This document shows, in pieces, positions 7,264 through 8,057 of a DNA stretch of 8,057 nt. Each line of letters begins with the position of its first letter. Position 1 is the first letter of the stretch. This DNA is from Acidovorax delafieldii (GTDB taxonomy: Bacteria > Pseudomonadota > Gammaproteobacteria > Burkholderiales > Burkholderiaceae_C), in assembly GCA_002327945.1 (NCBI GenBank), contig DCVY01000153.1, positions 16,513 through 24,569 on the forward strand, given 5' to 3'. Below the pieces are notes generated by a model. It was not told the origin of the DNA and did not search any database. It was given only the letters and a program-made list of their open reading frames with translations. Both the position numbers and the translations under genes were made by a program.

Positions 7264-7735
7264 GAAGCGCGCCGATAAGCCGGATTCTGTGCACCGCTGA
7301 CCCTCTTGCAAGGGCCAGCGGCGTGACCGCCATTACTCTGGGCCGGGTGTCACCACCACGGCTCGATGCTACCTACCCGCCAGCTCTCCCCGCGAAACCA
7401 CAGGGTCGAGAGAGGTCGCCCTGCTCCCGTGGCTGGCCTACTTGGTATTGCTGCGCGTAGAGATTGCCCGTTTCACCCAGATCGCGTTCCGCGCCCTGGG
7501 CGGCTATGGGGCTTCAGGCTTGCGCCTGAGCGTCTGGCTTGCGCCAGCCGTTGCCAGCTTGCGCTGGCACCCCATAGAACACCCCTGGTGGCTGAAATCG
7601 ACCTGACTCGTCTCTGTTGCTCTGATCCTCACCTCACGGTGGGCAGCCGTTAGCTGCTACGCTGTTCTGTGCAGTCCGGACGTTCCTCCAGTGCCTGGTT
7701 TCCCAGATTGCACCAGCGGCGGTCTGGCGCGCTTC
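7264..7735 (-). ncRNA. rnpB: RNase P RNA, bacterial class A
   Basis: This is the catalytic RNA of RNase P, which with RnpA protein removes 5' leaders from pre-tRNA. The ends form a perfect 10-bp P1 helix: GAAGCGCGCC begins the RNA (7735-7726) and GGCGCGCTTC ends it (7273-7264). Conserved pieces on the minus strand include GGAGGAACGTCCGGACTGC near the 5' end (complement of about 7670-7689), AACAGAGACGAG, and CACAGAATCCGGCTTATCGG near the 3' end (complement of 7273-7292). A P18-like hairpin at 7294-7321 is capped by GCAA (loop 7306-7309), as expected for the L18 tertiary contact. At about 472 nt it is longer than E. coli M1 RNA (377 nt), partly from a branched insert at 7504-7577. A run of six U follows 5 nt after the 3' end (7254-7259), possibly part of the terminator. 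End positions are set by P1 and may be off by a few bases. It is antisense to both neighbours. Confidence 0.96.
7504..7577 (-). other. Three-hairpin insert in RNase P RNA (likely P12 region)
   Basis: An 8-bp helix, CTATGGGG (7577-7570) with CCCCATAG (7511-7504) on the RNA strand, encloses three consecutive stem-loops. These are GCCAGC-GCAA-GCTGGC (7568-7553), CTGGC-GCAA-GCCAG (7547-7534) and TCAGGC-GCAA-GCCTGA (7529-7514). All three loops are GCAA and are spaced 19-20 nt apart, giving a four-way junction. The position within the RNA suggests the variable P12 arm. The assignment comes from base pairing by eye. Confidence 0.8.
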
Positions 7736-7743
7736 ACGGGGCG

Positions 7744-7749
7744 ATTATC
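7744..7749 (-). promoter_or_regulatory. Candidate -10 element of rnpB
   Basis: The minus strand reads GATAAT, ending 8 nt before the G that opens the P1 helix at 7735, so transcription would start near the mature 5' end. I see no strong -35 hexamer at 16-18 bp. The position makes this the most convincing of the GATAAT hexamers in the window. Confidence 0.5.
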
Positions 7750-7777
7750 CCCCGTTCGGCATATGCATAGGGTCTAA

Positions 7778-7840
7778 ATGAGCGATCAACTGGGTCAGAA
7801 TGCGCGGGCAACCCCTCTTTTTTCAGGAGACCTCCCATGA
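7778..7840 (+). other. 20-codon upstream reading frame overlapping the cysK start
   Basis: ATG at 7778 opens a frame of 20 codons ([10 protein letters not shown]... ending GDLP) that stops at TGA 7838-7840, sharing ATGA with the cysK start. AGGG (7769-7772) lies 5 nt before its ATG. It contains no cysteine or run of regulatory codons. It may be a leader peptide coupled to cysK or a chance frame; short frames of this size arise easily. Confidence 0.25.
7825..7830 (+). promoter_or_regulatory. Ribosome binding site of cysK
   Basis: AGGAGA lies 6 nt before the ATG at 7837 and fixes that start. It is the clearest Shine-Dalgarno sequence in the window; the dapF, Nudix/MBL and S4-domain genes lack one. 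Confidence 0.85.
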
Positions 7841-8057
7841 AAACCGACAACGTCCTGCAAACCATCGGCAACACCCCGCATGTGCGCATCAACCGCCTGT
7901 TTGGCCCGGGCACCAACGTGTGGATCAAATCCGAGCGCAGCAACCCCGGCGGCTCCATCAAGGACCGCATCGCGCTGGCCATGGTGGAAGACGCCGAAAA
8001 ATCCGGTGCCCTGGAACCCGGTGGCACCATCATCGAGCCCACCTCGGGCAACACCGG
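7837..8057 (+). CDS. cysK: Cysteine synthase (O-acetylserine sulfhydrylase), 3' truncated
   Basis: Only the first 73 complete codons are in the window. The enzyme uses pyridoxal phosphate to make L-cysteine from O-acetylserine and sulfide in the cytoplasm. Visible hallmarks are the opening [13 protein letters not shown] (residues 9-21), [12 protein letters not shown] (36-47) with the PLP-binding Lys42, and PTSGNT (68-73), the start of the substrate-binding loop. A strong ribosome binding site supports the ATG at 7837. The opening fits the CysK group, but CysM (thiosulfate-using) cannot be fully excluded without the rest of the protein. It is divergent from rnpB across about 100 bp, which also holds a 20-codon frame overlapping its start. 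Confidence 0.93.
   Translation, partial: MKTDNVLQTIGNTPHVRINRLFGPGTNVWIKSERSNPGGSIKDRIALAMVEDAEKSGALEPGGTIIEPTSGNT

Noticed and set aside
7514..7568. Three similar hairpins read as an independent repeat or terminator cluster
   Set aside because: They sit inside the RNase P RNA, enclosed by an 8-bp helix, and have no T tract; they are better read as part of that RNA.
7366..7653. 95-codon open frame on the plus strand
   Set aside because: It lies wholly inside the RNase P RNA gene on the opposite strand and is explained by RNA structure constraints.
7734..8054. 106-codon minus-strand frame opposite cysK
   Set aside because: It is antisense to the conserved cysK start, runs across the intergenic region into the first bases of rnpB, and has no recognisable similarity.

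Overview
The window reads as a chromosomal segment of a GC-rich betaproteobacterium, most likely a member of the Comamonadaceae (Acidovorax or a close relative). The basis is the strong G/C third-position bias, the protein sequences, the dapF-DUF484-xerC order, and intergenic palindromes that I recall, unchecked, as common in that family. It is mostly housekeeping DNA. I see no phage genes, transposase, CRISPR array or recognisable defence system.

Layout. (1) 1-1730, plus strand: the C-terminal part of a c-di-GMP signalling protein (apparent DUF3369, degenerate GGDEF, intact EAL), cut by the window start. (2) 4346-1779, minus strand: a tight operon dapF, DUF484, xerC, with a 4-bp ATGA overlap and then a 4-bp gap, converging on the EAL gene. 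(3) 4347-4535: a 189-bp divergent intergenic region with a 12-bp tandem repeat and a GATAAT hexamer placed 6-7 nt before each of the two start codons. (4) 4536-6215, plus strand: a Nudix / metallo-beta-lactamase / winged-helix fusion. (5) 6216-6387: a palindrome-rich intergenic element. (6) 6388-7188, plus strand: an RluF-like S4 pseudouridine synthase homologue that has lost its catalytic aspartate and the conserved arginines of its C-terminal motif. (7) 7735-7264, minus strand: rnpB, the RNase P RNA, with a branched insert of three GCAA-capped hairpins. (8) 7837 to the window end, plus strand: the start of cysteine synthase, preceded by a 20-codon upstream reading frame whose stop overlaps the cysK start.

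Functional links are limited. dapF supplies meso-diaminopimelate for lysine and peptidoglycan, XerC resolves chromosome dimers, and DUF484 is their usual conserved companion. The other genes look like independent units. The points most worth a second look are the three-hairpin insert in the RNase P RNA, the apparently catalytically dead pseudouridine synthase, the mirrored possible leaderless promoters around the tandem repeat, and the small frame overlapping cysK.
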